From contig NZ_SIRP01000001.1 in the NCBI RefSeq assembly GCF_011634835.1, forward strand, positions 2,934,289 to 2,998,288: a stretch of DNA of 64,000 nt, given 5' to 3'. Position numbers and translations under genes: made by a program. Every line of letters begins with the position of its first letter. The stretch's first letter is position 1. The notes beneath the pieces were generated by a model. That model did no database searches. It worked only from the letters and a program-made list of their open reading frames with translations, and had not been told where the DNA came from. Source of the stretch: Isoptericola sp. BMS4. Lineage in GTDB: Bacteria > Actinomycetota > Actinomycetes > Actinomycetales > Cellulomonadaceae. Shown here piece by piece: positions 32,187 to 41,241 of the stretch.

Positions 32187-33173
32187 GTGGCGCACACGAC
32201 CGACACCCACGGCCCTCGACCTGCCCCACCGCACGACGGTTCGGCGGTGCACGACCCGGCGGCGGCGCTCACGCTCGTCCTCGGGTGCCTCTTGGTAGGG
32301 GCGTCGTCGACGTTCATCACGCTCTCGGGCGCGACGGCGGACACCGCGGCCTTCCTGCGGTGCGCCCTGGCCCTGCTGGTGCTCGTGCCGCTCGCGCTGC
32401 TGGAGCAGCGGCGGTACGGGCGGCCGCCGCGGCAGATGCTGCGGTGCGGCACCCTCGCGGGTGCGCTGCTCGGCGTCGACTACCTCATGTGGACGCAGAG
32501 CGTCCTGGACGCCGGCGCAGGGGTGGCGACGGTCCTCATCGGCATCCAGGTCGTGGCGTTCCCGCTCCTGGCCCGCGTCCTCGGCGGCGAGCACGTGCCG
32601 CGGCGCTTCCTCCTCGCGCTGCCGGTGATGGTCGTGGGGCTCGCCCTGACCGGCGGGCTGCTCGACGCCGACCCCGGCGCCCCGCACCCCGTCCGCGGGA
32701 CGGTGCTCGGGATCGCCGCCGGGATCTGCTACGCGGGGTTCCTGTACGCGCTCCGCCCCGCGAGCGCCGCCGACCGTCGCATGGTCGTCACCCCTACGGC
32801 CACCGCCACCGCCGCGGCCGCCGTCGTCATCGGGGCGGCCGGGACGCTCGCCGGCGGCGTCGACCTCTCGCTGCCCCCGCACGCCTGGGGATGGCTGACG
32901 GCCGTGGCGCTCGGCGGTCAGGTGACGGCGTTCCTGCTCATCGGGTACGGCTCGGTCCGGCTGCCCGCCGGCCGGGCGGCCGCCCTGATGCTCCTGCAGC
33001 CCGTGGCCGCCATCGCGCTGGGCACGCTGGTGCTCCACGAGCGCCCGACTCCGTCCCAGTACGCGGGGATGCTCCTGACGGTGGCCGCGATCGGGCTCGC
33101 GACCGTCACGGTCCGGCGCTGGGGCGCCGCTCGGGATGCGGAGACGACCTCGACCGTCGACTCGTCGTCGTAG
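32187..33173 (+). CDS. EamA/DMT family transporter
   Basis: About 328 residues with ten membrane helices in two EamA repeats: AAALTLVLGCLLVGASSTFI at the start, then AGVATVLIGIQVVAFPLLAR, and in the second repeat GWLTAVALGGQVTAFLLIGY and LQPVAAIALGTLVLHE. Such proteins export metabolites, often amino acids or related compounds. GTG 32187 is chosen because the upstream extension (Lys-rich, 23 residues) reads through the AT-rich promoter; the GTG at 32118 is the alternative. It is divergent from the LysR gene. Confidence 0.82.
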   Translation: MAHTTDTHGPRPAPPHDGSAVHDPAAALTLVLGCLLVGASSTFITLSGATADTAAFLRCALALLVLVPLALLEQRRYGRPPRQMLRCGTLAGALLGVDYLMWTQSVLDAGAGVATVLIGIQVVAFPLLARVLGGEHVPRRFLLALPVMVVGLALTGGLLDADPGAPHPVRGTVLGIAAGICYAGFLYALRPASAADRRMVVTPTATATAAAAVVIGAAGTLAGGVDLSLPPHAWGWLTAVALGGQVTAFLLIGYGSVRLPAGRAAALMLLQPVAAIALGTLVLHERPTPSQYAGMLLTVAAIGLATVTVRRWGAARDAETTSTVDSSS

Positions 33174-33189
33174 CAGGCCGGGAGCGTTC

Positions 33190-33795
33190 TCAGAGCCAGC
33201 CGTTCTCGCGGGCGATCCGCACGGCCTCGGCCCGGGTGCGCCCGCCCGTCTTGCCCATCGCCGACGAGAGGTAGTTGCGCACCGTGCCCTCGGAGAGGAA
33301 GGCCTCGGCGGCGATCAGCGCGACCGTCCCGCCGTCGGCGGCGAGCGCGAGCACGTGCGCCTCCCGCTCCGTCAGGGGGCTGTCCCCCACCGCGAGCGAC
33401 GCCACCGCCAGGTCGGGGTCGACGGCGCGCAGCCCGGCGTGCACGCGCCGCACGGCGTCGGCGAGCTGCTCCGCCGGGGTGTCCTTGACGACGAACCCGC
33501 TCGCGCCGGCGTCGAGGGCACGGCGCAGGTAGCCGGGGCGCCCGAACGTCGTCACGATCAGGGACCGGCACGACGGGAGGTCCTCGCGGAGCCGGGCGGC
33601 GGCCGCGATCCCGTCGAGGCCGGGCATCTCGACGTCGAGCAGGGCCACGTCGGCGCCGGAGTCGCGGGCGGCGTCGAGCACCTCGTCGCCGCGCCCCACC
33701 TGGGCGACCACGTCCAGGTCGCTCTCGAGGTCGAGCAGCGCGGCGAGGGCGCCGCGCACGAGGGCCTGGTCGTCGGCGAGCAGCAGTCGGATCAC
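33190..33795 (-). CDS. NarL/DesR-type response regulator
   Basis: A 201-residue two-component response regulator. The receiver domain has acidic pair DD (residues 8-9), the phosphorylation Asp in VALLDVEMPG, the Thr in VTTFGRPGYL and the Lys in FVVKDTPAEQ. The C-terminal LuxR helix-turn-helix is LTEREAHVLALAADGGTVALIAA with LSEGTVRNYLSSAMGKTG. It overlaps the sensor kinase gene by a GTGA. It is the last gene of an ABC exporter-kinase-regulator operon and probably controls that operon. Confidence 0.92.
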   Translation of the reverse strand: MIRLLLADDQALVRGALAALLDLESDLDVVAQVGRGDEVLDAARDSGADVALLDVEMPGLDGIAAAARLREDLPSCRSLIVTTFGRPGYLRRALDAGASGFVVKDTPAEQLADAVRRVHAGLRAVDPDLAVASLAVGDSPLTEREAHVLALAADGGTVALIAAEAFLSEGTVRNYLSSAMGKTGGRTRAEAVRIARENGWL

Positions 33796-35003
33796 GGGAC
33801 GATCCTGGCACCGGTCGCGGCATCGCCGTCGGCCGGCCGCGCGACGACGGCGAGGCGGAAGCCGCCGAGGGGCCCGGGCCCGGTCTCCAGGACCGCGCCG
33901 GCCGCCCGGGCGCGCGCCGCGAGGCCCGTGAGCCCGTGGCCGGCAGCGTGACGCGCGTCGCCGGGCCCTCGGCCGTCGTCGTCCACGACGAGCGAGTCGG
34001 CGGTCACGGTGACGACCACGTGCGAGGCGCCCGCGTGCCGCAGCACGTTGGTGGTGGCCTCGCGCAGCACCCAGCCGAACAGCTCACGCCGCTCGGCCGG
34101 CACCGCGTCGACGGCGCCGGGCAGCTGCGCGGCGATGCCGGCGGCGTCGAGGGCGGAACGGGCGGCCGCGAGCTCCGCGGCCAGCGTGACGCGGCGCTGC
34201 CCGGCCACCATGCCGCGCACGTCCGCCAGGGCGCCGCGCGCCAGGTCCTGGATCTCCGCCACCTCCTGCGCCGCGCGTGCCTGCGGCCCGGAGGCGCCGT
34301 CCGGCGGTGCCCCGGCCCGCAGGAGCCGGGCGGCGAGCTCGGCCTTGACCGAGACGACCGTGAGGGAGTGCCCGAGGACGTCGTGCATGTCGCGGGCGAT
34401 CCGCTCGCGCTCGCGGGCGACCGCCAGGTCGGCGACCTCCTGCTGCGCCTCCCGCAGGCGGCGGTTGCGGTCGATGACCTGCAGGAAGCCGTAGACGGCG
34501 AGGCTCGCCAGGACGACGGCGAGGACGTTGCCGTCTTCGACCTGCCAGCCGGGCAGCACCCGCGGCAGCACGACCATCACCACCACGCTGCCGGCCACGA
34601 CGGCCAGCGGTGCCCGACCGCGCAACGTGTAGATCGCGGTGACGCACACGAAGACCAGTCCCACCAGCCCGTGCTCCCGGGCGGCCAGGCAGCTCACGGC
34701 GACGCACGCCGTCTGCGCCGCCAGCAGGGCGAGGGCGGTGCCTCGCCGCATCGTGCGGCCCCCGCGCAGGCGCAGCACCGCGACGACGAACACCGCCGCC
34801 ACACCGAGCACCCCCAGGACGCCGAGCACACGGAGCGCCGGGTCGGCGGCGTCCAGCGAGGCGGTGAACGGCTCGGCGAGGAACACGACCCAGACGACGG
34901 CGAGGACCGGGCCGATCCGCGGCGGGCCGACGGGGTCCGGCGCGGGGGCGCCCTCCGCGCGGGGCCCGTCGGCGGAGGTGCCGGTGGGGGGCGTCGTGGT
35001 CAC
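33792..35003 (-). CDS. DesK-type sensor histidine kinase
   Basis: A 403-residue membrane sensor kinase. About five N-terminal helices (VLAVVWVVFLAEPFT, VLGVLGVLGVAAVFVVAVL, ALALLAAQTACVAVS, LVGLVFVCVTAIYTL, APLAVVAGSVVVMVVL) are followed by a HisKA_3 domain with the phospho-acceptor His in ERERIARDMHDVLGHSLTVV. The HATPase region has REATTNVLRHA and VDDDGRGPG. GTG 35003 (VTTTPPTG) is chosen as start. It is translationally coupled to the regulator gene downstream and follows the ABC permease gene, as in bacitracin- or lipid-stress-responsive sets. Confidence 0.9.
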   Translation of the reverse strand: MTTTPPTGTSADGPRAEGAPAPDPVGPPRIGPVLAVVWVVFLAEPFTASLDAADPALRVLGVLGVLGVAAVFVVAVLRLRGGRTMRRGTALALLAAQTACVAVSCLAAREHGLVGLVFVCVTAIYTLRGRAPLAVVAGSVVVMVVLPRVLPGWQVEDGNVLAVVLASLAVYGFLQVIDRNRRLREAQQEVADLAVARERERIARDMHDVLGHSLTVVSVKAELAARLLRAGAPPDGASGPQARAAQEVAEIQDLARGALADVRGMVAGQRRVTLAAELAAARSALDAAGIAAQLPGAVDAVPAERRELFGWVLREATTNVLRHAGASHVVVTVTADSLVVDDDGRGPGDARHAAGHGLTGLAARARAAGAVLETGPGPLGGFRLAVVARPADGDAATGARIVP

Positions 35004-35050
35004 GTCCCCCACGGTGCCACGCCCGGCGGGCGCCGGACGGGTCCGGCCGC

Positions 35051-35854
35051 TCACACCCGGGCCGTGTCCTTGCGGAACCGCCACGCGGCGCCGGCCGAGA
35101 AGATCGCGGCCCAGGCGACCACGTTCACGACGGCCCCGACACCCAGGTCGCCGCCGAGGGGCGCGTGCACCAGCTCGGCCAGGCCGTACGTCGGGAAGAG
35201 CTGCGCCACGGTGGCCCACCAGCCGTCGCCCAGCGGCACGAACAGTCCGCCGCCGAAGGAGAGGAGCGCGAGCACCGGTCCGAGGATCTGCATGACGTTC
35301 TCCGCCGGGAGCAGGTAGCCCATGAACAGGCCGAAGGCCGCGAAGACGAGGGAGCCCACCCAGGCGAGCAGGGCGCACAGGATCCAGGCGCCCACGGGCA
35401 TCTGCGCCCCGGTGGCCGCTGCCACCGCCAGGGTGACCGCGACGGAGACCGCGCCGAGCGCCATCGCGGCGGCGAGCTTGACCACGACGTAGACGGTGGG
35501 CCGCAGCGGCGTGAGCCGCAGCTGCCGGGTCCAGCCCTGGGCGCGCTCCACCGAGACGCTCGCCCCGCCGCCCGTGGCGGTGACCATCGCGCCGTAGAGC
35601 GCCATCGAGACGGCGATCCACGCGGTCACGTTGCCGTTCCCAGCGCTCTGGTCCGCGTAGTCGCCCTGCAGGCCGAAGATGAGAAAGAAGACGGGCGGCA
35701 TCACCACCGAGAAGATCAGCGACCGCCGGTTGCGCAGCGAGCGGCGCAGCTCGACGGCGAGGTAGGTGCGCACCGCCGTCGCGACCGGGACGCGGGGCCG
35801 CGCTCCGCTCGTGCGCGTCGTGCCCGCCGGGGCGGTCGGGGTCGTGGTGCTCAT
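35051..35854 (-). CDS. ABC-2 type exporter permease
   Basis: A 267-residue permease with six helices. It includes RRSLRNRRSLIFSVVMPPVFFLIFG at the start and the ABC-2 signature region (ILGPVLALLSFGGGLFVPLGDG with LFPTYGLAELVHAPLGG). It works with the ATPase encoded immediately upstream (ATGA overlap at 35851-35854). The substrate is unknown; relatives export antimicrobial peptides, drugs or lipids. Confidence 0.88.
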   Translation of the reverse strand: MSTTTPTAPAGTTRTSGARPRVPVATAVRTYLAVELRRSLRNRRSLIFSVVMPPVFFLIFGLQGDYADQSAGNGNVTAWIAVSMALYGAMVTATGGGASVSVERAQGWTRQLRLTPLRPTVYVVVKLAAAMALGAVSVAVTLAVAAATGAQMPVGAWILCALLAWVGSLVFAAFGLFMGYLLPAENVMQILGPVLALLSFGGGLFVPLGDGWWATVAQLFPTYGLAELVHAPLGGDLGVGAVVNVVAWAAIFSAGAAWRFRKDTARV

Positions 35855-36807
35855 CGGGTGGCTCCGTCCAGGGGCGACGCGGTCGCGGCGGTCGTGAGGG
35901 CGACGAACGCGTCCTCGAGGTTGTCGGAGGCGACCTCGAGGTCCCTCGCGGCGGTCTGCGTGAGCAGGAAGCGGGCGACGTCGTCGGAGTCGGCGGTGCG
36001 CACGACGAGCCGCGACCCGCGGTGGTCGATGGCGTCCACGACAGGCAGGGCGCGCAGCTGCGCGGCGACGGCCGCGCGCTCGCCGTCGTCGTCGACGCGG
36101 GCGCTCACCGTGCGCCCCGACGCGAGGCTCTTGACCTCGGTCGTGGAGCCGTCGGCCACGACGCGGCCCTCGCTGACCAGCACGACGCGGTCGGCGTACG
36201 TGTCGGCCTCCTCCAGGTAGTGCGTGGCGAAGACGACGGTGCGGCCGGCGGCGGCGTCGGCACGGATGGCGGCCCAGAACTCGCGGCGGCCCTCCACGTC
36301 CATGCCGGTGGTGGGCTCGTCGAGCAGGAGGAGGTCGGGCTCGCTGACGAGCGCCATGGCGAAGCGCAGCCGCTGCTGCTGGCCGCCCGAGCACGTGCCG
36401 ACCATGCGGTCGGCGAGGTCGGCGATGCCGGCGCGCTCGAGGTAGGGCACCGGCGACCCCGAGCTGCCGAACAGCGCCGCGGTGAGCGCGACGGTCTCGG
36501 CGACGGTGATGTCGCGCAGCAGCCCGCCGGTCTGCATGACGGCGGCGACGCGGCCGGCGGCGATCGCGTCGGCGGGGTCCGCGCCGAAGACGCGGACCGT
36601 GCCGGAGGTCGGGGCGCTCAGTCCGAGCACCATGTCGATCGTGCTGGTCTTGCCCGCGCCGTTGGGGCCGAGGAAGGCCACCACCTCGCCGGGGGCGATC
36701 TCCAGGTCGACGCCGTCGACCGCGCGGACGGGGCCGGCGGGCGAGGCGAACTCCTTGCGCAGCCCCCGCAGGCTCAGCGCGGGGGTGGGTGCGGTGGTCG
36801 AGGTCAT
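35851..36807 (-). CDS. ABC exporter ATP-binding protein
   Basis: A 318-residue ATPase. Walker A is FLGPNGAGKTST, the signature is CSGGQQQRLRFAMALV, Walker B is LLLLDEPTTGMD, and the switch His is in VFATHYLEEAD. A C-terminal extension (about 80 residues, DUF4162-like, with SARVDDDGERAAVAAQLRAL) follows. First gene of the operon ATPase-permease-kinase-regulator. A perfect 16-bp hairpin lies 48 nt upstream, next to the preceding dehydrogenase gene. Confidence 0.92.
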   Translation of the reverse strand: MTSTTAPTPALSLRGLRKEFASPAGPVRAVDGVDLEIAPGEVVAFLGPNGAGKTSTIDMVLGLSAPTSGTVRVFGADPADAIAAGRVAAVMQTGGLLRDITVAETVALTAALFGSSGSPVPYLERAGIADLADRMVGTCSGGQQQRLRFAMALVSEPDLLLLDEPTTGMDVEGRREFWAAIRADAAAGRTVVFATHYLEEADTYADRVVLVSEGRVVADGSTTEVKSLASGRTVSARVDDDGERAAVAAQLRALPVVDAIDHRGSRLVVRTADSDDVARFLLTQTAARDLEVASDNLEDAFVALTTAATASPLDGATR

Positions 36808-36855
36808 GCCTCGATCCTCACCGCCCGGCGCCCTGACCTGGAGAGCCGCCTGTCA

Positions 36856-36889
36856 CCGCCTCGCCATGACATCTGTCATGGCGAGGCGG
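36856..36889 (-). terminator. Hairpin after the semialdehyde dehydrogenase gene
   Basis: A perfect 16-bp inverted repeat (36856-36871 with 36874-36889) sits 11 nt downstream of the dehydrogenase stop codon on the minus strand. Most likely it is the terminator of the lysine-catabolic operon. Its core TGACATCTGTCA could alternatively be an operator for the ABC operon. Confidence 0.65.
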
Positions 36890-36900
36890 CGCCGACGGGG

Positions 36901-38442
36901 TCAGCCGAAGTTGACCCCCTGGGCGAGGGGCAGCTCGGTGGAGTAGTTCACGGTGTTGGTGACGCGCCGCATGTACTGCTTCCACGCGTCCGAGCCGGAC
37001 TCGCGCCCGCCGCCGGTGGACTTCTCGCCGCCGAACGCGCCGCCGATCTCCGCCCCCGACGTGCCGATGTTCACGTTGACGATGCCGCAGTCGGAGCCGC
37101 CCTCGGACAGGAACGTCTCGGCCTCGCGCACGTCGAGCGTGAAGATGGCGCTGCTCAGCCCCTGCGGGACGTCGTTGTGCAGCGCGATCGCCTCGTCCAG
37201 GGTGTCGTAGGACATGACGTAGAGGATCGGCGCGAACGTCTCCCGCCGCACCACGTCGGTCTGGGCCGGCATGCGCACGAGCGCCGGCGCGACGTACGCC
37301 GCCCCCGGGGCACCCTCGACCTCGACGGGCTCGCCGCCGACGACGACGGTGCCGCCGTCCGCCCGTGCCTCGTCCAGGGCGGCGGCCATCGCGTCCCGCG
37401 CCGCCGCGTCGGTCAGCGGGCCCACCAGCGTGCCCTCGGCGCGCGGGTCCCCCACCGGCAGGCCGGTGTAGGCACGCTCCAGCCGCGCCACGACGTCGTC
37501 CACCACGGACGAGTGCACGATGAGGCGCCGCAGCGACGTGCACCGCTGACCCGCGGTGCCAGCCGCGGCGAACACGATGCCGCGCACGGCGAGGTCGAGG
37601 TCGGCCGACGGCGCGACGACGGCCGCGTTGTTGCCGCCGAGCTCCAGCAGGTAGCGCCCGCCGCGGGCGGCGACGGCCGGGGCCACCTGCCGGCCCATGC
37701 GCTCCGAGCCGGTCGCGGACAGGAGAGCCACCCGGGTGTCCGACACGAGCGCCTCGCCCGCCTCACGCCCGCCGACGACGACGCTGCTGATCTCGGCGGG
37801 GTGCCCGGCCTCGCGCAGCGCCCGGCGCAGCAGCGCGTTCGACGCGAGCGCCGTCAGCGGCGTCTTCTCGCTCGGCTTCCACACGACCGTGTCGCCGCAC
37901 ACCAGCGCGACGGCGGTGTTCCACGACCACACGGCCACGGGGAAGTTGAAGGCGCTGACCACGCCGACGACGCCGAGGGGGTGCCACTGCTCCATGAGCC
38001 GGTGGCCCGGCCGCTCGGACGGCATCGTGCGCCCGCCGAGGGACCGCGAGAGCCCGACGGCGAAGTCGCAGATGTCGATCATCTCCTGGACCTCGCCGGC
38101 GGCCTCCGAACCGATCTTGCCCGCCTCGATGGTCACGAGCTCGGCCAGGTCGTCCTTGTGCTCGGTGAGCAGGTCACCGAGGCGCTTGATCACCGCGCCG
38201 CGTGCCGGGCCGGGCACGGCGCGCCAGGCGCGGAAGGCGTCCGCCGCGGCGCCGACGGCGGCCGCGACGTCGTCCGCGGTGTCCTCGGGCAGGGTGACGA
38301 CGGGCTCCCCGGACAGCGGCGAGACGACGGGCAGCCCGCCGGACGCGGGGGCCGCGGGCAGGTCGGCGCCCAGCCGGCTCAGCGCGGCGGTGGCGGCGTC
38401 GCGCAGCTCGACGGTGAGGGGGGTGGTGGTCGTGGTGGTCAT
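36901..38442 (-). CDS. L-2-aminoadipate semialdehyde (piperideine-6-carboxylate) dehydrogenase
   Basis: A 513-residue NAD-dependent aldehyde dehydrogenase of the ALDH7 (antiquitin/AmaB) type, oxidising 2-aminoadipate 6-semialdehyde to 2-aminoadipate in lysine breakdown. The cofactor region is VGVVSAFNFPVAVWSWN with VWKPSEKTPL. The catalytic Glu is in LLELGGNNAAVV and the nucleophile Cys in AAGTAGQRCTSLRRL. The ALDH7 end GGEKSTGGGRESGSDAWKQY is clear. It overlaps hglS by an ATGA. The combination with HglS makes the lysine/aminoadipate assignment strong. Confidence 0.9.
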   Translation of the reverse strand: MTTTTTTPLTVELRDAATAALSRLGADLPAAPASGGLPVVSPLSGEPVVTLPEDTADDVAAAVGAAADAFRAWRAVPGPARGAVIKRLGDLLTEHKDDLAELVTIEAGKIGSEAAGEVQEMIDICDFAVGLSRSLGGRTMPSERPGHRLMEQWHPLGVVGVVSAFNFPVAVWSWNTAVALVCGDTVVWKPSEKTPLTALASNALLRRALREAGHPAEISSVVVGGREAGEALVSDTRVALLSATGSERMGRQVAPAVAARGGRYLLELGGNNAAVVAPSADLDLAVRGIVFAAAGTAGQRCTSLRRLIVHSSVVDDVVARLERAYTGLPVGDPRAEGTLVGPLTDAAARDAMAAALDEARADGGTVVVGGEPVEVEGAPGAAYVAPALVRMPAQTDVVRRETFAPILYVMSYDTLDEAIALHNDVPQGLSSAIFTLDVREAETFLSEGGSDCGIVNVNIGTSGAEIGGAFGGEKSTGGGRESGSDAWKQYMRRVTNTVNYSTELPLAQGVNFG

Positions 38443-39827
38443 GCGTCGGCTCCCGTGCTGGTCGTGGGGCTGGTCATGGGCTCCGTCGACGGCGTCGCGG
38501 CCAGGGTCGCCGGCGCCACGCCGAGGCGGTCGGCGGCGGCCGTGAGGGAGGCCGCCACCTGCGCCGCGTAGAGGTCGAAGGGGTCGTGCAGCTCGCGTCC
38601 GACGGCGCCGGCCATCCAGTCGGCGTCGCGCTCCTCGCCCGCCTGGCTGGCGTCCTTGGAGCCCTCGTCCGTGAGGTTGGACTGGAAGATGCCGGCCGCC
38701 GAGCGCGGCAGGAAGTCCTCGTAGACGACCGGCTCGCGCCGCACGTCTCCGGGGCCGGCGGCGCCCGACCCGGTGGGCACCTCGTACGTGAAGTAGCCGA
38801 GCCCGGCCTCGATCAGCCCGGCCTCGGTGTCGGGGAACGTCTCGCGCCACACCTCGGGCGTGGCGCCCCGCACGATCGCCTCGTCGTACCGGGCGCGCCC
38901 CTCGCGGGTCAGCGCGATGCCGCGCGCCTCGACCTCGCCGAAGCGCACGCGCAGGGAGTCCTGCACGACGTCGCCGTCGGGCGTGCGGAACGTCCGCGGC
39001 TCGGCGAGCGCCCGGAACGACGTCTGCCGCAGCAGCACGTCCGGCCCCTCCCACAGCGGCGGACCCTGGACGCGGTCGATCATCGTGATGCCGCGCGCCT
39101 CCATGCGCGCGTACAGGTCGTCGATGTCGAGCACGCGCGGCGTGAGGTGGTTGATGTGCGTGGAGGCGACGCCGCCGATGTCGGCCGCGACGGCCGAGAC
39201 CGCCTCCAGCTCCCGGTACCAGGCCTGGTCGACGGGCTCGTGGGACAGCTCGAAGGCCTCGGTGGCCAGGCGCAGGAACTCCGCGGCGTCGGTCGCCGCG
39301 AGCCCGCCGTCGGCCTCCGCGCGGTCCGCGAGCGCCAGCAGGTCCGGGCCGAACAGGGTCCGCGCCGCGAGGAACCTCTCCAGGCGCTCCTGCAGGTCGG
39401 CGGTGAAGAACCGGCGGTCGCCCGGCACGAGCATGGACGTGAAGACGCGGAACGGGTTGCGGGCCAGCTCGGCGCGGTCGACCGGGCGGAACGCCGTCGA
39501 GATCACGGGGACGGACGAGCTCGAGGCGTCGCGCAGGTCGTAGAAGCCCACCGGGTGCATGCCCATGGCGCCGAAGATCCGTGCCACCTGCGAGATCTCG
39601 GTGGGCGTGCCGACCCGGATGGCGCCGTGCCGCTCGGCGGTGACCCGGTCGATGGACCCGAGCCGCTCGGCGTCCGCGCCGCGGGCGGCGACGACGTCGG
39701 CGTTGACCTCGTGCGACACCTCCAGCAGCGTCGTGTACGCGGGCACCTCGCGCCCGTACATGTCGGACAGCGACCGCGCGAACGCCGCGCGCAGCTGCCA
39801 CGGTGCGTAGAACTCGTCGGACGTCAC
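38439..39827 (-). CDS. hglS: 2-oxoadipate dioxygenase/decarboxylase (HglS, DUF1338)
   Basis: A 462-residue Fe(II)-dependent VOC-type enzyme converting 2-oxoadipate to D-2-hydroxyglutarate, the committed step of the D-lysine/aminoadipate route. The family segments are EVSHEVNADV, RHGAIRVGTPTEI, ARIFGAMGMHPVGFYDLRDA (substrate region), VASTHINHLTPRVLDID (metal His) and VYEDFLPRSAAGIFQSNL. The Arg and His around the active site are conserved as far as can be judged by eye. The upstream neighbour is an FAD oxidase gene. Three 12-bp tandem repeats occupy the 75-nt gap just 5' of this gene. Confidence 0.92.
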   Translation of the reverse strand: MTSDEFYAPWQLRAAFARSLSDMYGREVPAYTTLLEVSHEVNADVVAARGADAERLGSIDRVTAERHGAIRVGTPTEISQVARIFGAMGMHPVGFYDLRDASSSSVPVISTAFRPVDRAELARNPFRVFTSMLVPGDRRFFTADLQERLERFLAARTLFGPDLLALADRAEADGGLAATDAAEFLRLATEAFELSHEPVDQAWYRELEAVSAVAADIGGVASTHINHLTPRVLDIDDLYARMEARGITMIDRVQGPPLWEGPDVLLRQTSFRALAEPRTFRTPDGDVVQDSLRVRFGEVEARGIALTREGRARYDEAIVRGATPEVWRETFPDTEAGLIEAGLGYFTYEVPTGSGAAGPGDVRREPVVYEDFLPRSAAGIFQSNLTDEGSKDASQAGEERDADWMAGAVGRELHDPFDLYAAQVAASLTAAADRLGVAPATLAATPSTEPMTSPTTSTGADA

Positions 39828-39864
39828 CGCCGTGCTCCCTCCTGCCCGGGATCGCCGGGCCTGG

Positions 39865-39900
39865 TCGAATCGTGCGTCGAATCGTGCGTCGGATCGTGCG
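39865..39900 (-). repeat. Three tandem 12-bp repeats upstream of hglS
   Basis: TCGAATCGTGCG occurs at 39865-39876 and 39877-39888, and a third copy with one change (TCGGATCGTGCG) at 39889-39900. The array ends two nt before the stop codon of the FAD oxidase gene and 38 nt upstream of the hglS start. Confidence 0.85.
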
Positions 39901-39902
39901 GT

Positions 39903-41105
39903 TCAGATGATGTTCGCCTCGTGCCGCACGGCCCCCGCGCCGGCCGCGGCGAAGCGCTCGGCGGTGAACGCGGACACGTCGACGCCCCGGCGGGCGGGCC
40001 CCGCCCGCCCGGCGTACAGGTCGGCGACCGCCTCCCCCACGGCGGGCCCCTGGAGGAAGCCGTGCCCGGAGAACCCGCAGGCGTACAGCACGCGGCCGCC
40101 GGCGGGCGCGTCCGCCTCGCCGATCAGGGCGTCGTGGTCGGGGGTCGTCTCGTACAGCCCGGCCCAGCCGCCGGTCAGCGGCACGTCGGCGAGCGACGGC
40201 GTGGCGCGGGCCGCGAGGCCGTGCAGGAAGGGCTCCCACCCGGCGTCGTAGGCGGTGTCGAAGGCGACCGGGGTGTCTGGGTCGCTGGCGCCGAGCAGCA
40301 GGGTGCCGGGGGCGTCCGCGTTGTGCAGGTAGTAGGTGGTGCCGAAGTCGATGGTGAACGGCAGGCGCGGCGGTGCGGGGTCGAGCGGCGCGGTGAACGC
40401 GACCTGCCGCTTCACGGGGTCCACGGGCAGGTCGAGGCCGACCATGGCGCCCACCGCCCGGGACCACGCGCCGGCGCACAGCACGAGGGCGGAGCCGGTC
40501 GTGGTGCCGCGGGTGGTGGCCACCTGCCACCGGTCGCCGTCGTGCGCGACGGCGGTCACCGCGGCGTGCGTGCGCACCCGGGCGCCGTGCCGCTCGGCGC
40601 CAGCGGCGTAGCCCTCGACGACGGCGCGCGGCCGGGCCCACCCGTCGCGGGGCGTCCAGGCGGCGCCGGCGTACCCGGCGCTCAGGTAGGGGTTGAGGCG
40701 GCGGGCCTCGGCGACGTCGAGCATCCGGCTGTCGACGCCGAGCCCCCGCTGCATCGCCGCGGAGGCCTCGAACGCCGCCACGTCGGCGCCGGTGGGCAGC
40801 GCGAACAGGTAGCCGTGCTGCTCCAGGCCGATGTCCGCTCCCGGGAGGCTGGCGAAGTCCTCGAACAGCTCGAGGCTGCGCAGCCCGAGCGCCACGTTGG
40901 CCGCCTCGGAGAAGTGGGCGCGCACCCCGCCGATCGGCTTGCCGGAGCTGCCGCCGGCCAGCTCGCCGGACTCGACGAGGAGGACGTCGGACCCGTCGCG
41001 CGCCAGGTGGTACGCGACCGACGCGCCCATGACCCCGCCGCCCACGACGACCACCTCGGCCGCGGCAGGCAGCGGCCGCGTGCCGCGGGCGTCACCGTGG
41101 GCCAT
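39903..41105 (-). CDS. FAD-dependent amino-acid oxidase (DAO family), lysine-catabolic context
   Basis: A 400-residue flavoprotein of the DAO/sarcosine-oxidase family. The Rossmann motif EVVVVGGGVMGASVAYHLAR is at residues 16-35, followed by VLLVESGELAGGSSGKPIGG, then GALVLCAGAWSR-type second FAD segments. GGWAGLYETTPDHDALIGE and ACGFSGHGFLQGPAVGEAVADL close the flavin site. Next to HglS and the semialdehyde dehydrogenase, a pipecolate oxidase role (yielding piperideine-6-carboxylate) is the simplest guess. A D-amino-acid or hydroxyglutarate oxidation is possible. First gene of the operon, divergent from a LysR gene. Confidence 0.8.
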   Translation of the reverse strand: MAHGDARGTRPLPAAAEVVVVGGGVMGASVAYHLARDGSDVLLVESGELAGGSSGKPIGGVRAHFSEAANVALGLRSLELFEDFASLPGADIGLEQHGYLFALPTGADVAAFEASAAMQRGLGVDSRMLDVAEARRLNPYLSAGYAGAAWTPRDGWARPRAVVEGYAAGAERHGARVRTHAAVTAVAHDGDRWQVATTRGTTTGSALVLCAGAWSRAVGAMVGLDLPVDPVKRQVAFTAPLDPAPPRLPFTIDFGTTYYLHNADAPGTLLLGASDPDTPVAFDTAYDAGWEPFLHGLAARATPSLADVPLTGGWAGLYETTPDHDALIGEADAPAGGRVLYACGFSGHGFLQGPAVGEAVADLYAGRAGPARRGVDVSAFTAERFAAAGAGAVRHEANII

Positions 41106-41201
41106 CGCTCACCACCCCGACCTCCTCGTCCGTGCGGCTCCTGCGTCCTGGACCCATCGTGGACCGGCCGGAGCGTCCAGCACCATCGAAGGTTCGTCGT
41201 C

Positions 41202-41230
41202 ACGACCGTCGAGAATCTCTGAACGGTCGT
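41202..41230. promoter_or_regulatory. Dyad in the divergent FAD oxidase/LysR promoter
   Basis: ACGACCGT (41202-41209) and ACGGTCGT (41223-41230) form an inverted repeat with a 13-nt AT-richer spacer (CGAGAATCTCTGA). A TAGGCT -10-like hexamer for the LysR gene overlaps the right arm. Location and spacing fit a LysR-type binding site. Confidence 0.5.
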
Positions 41231-41241
41231 AGGCTGGAGCG

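Noticed and set aside
38445-40641. Upstream extension of the semialdehyde dehydrogenase frame by more than 700 codons.
   Set aside because: The extension is the wrong frame of hglS and the FAD oxidase. The dehydrogenase starts at 38442 with an ATGA overlap and a normal ALDH7 N-terminus.
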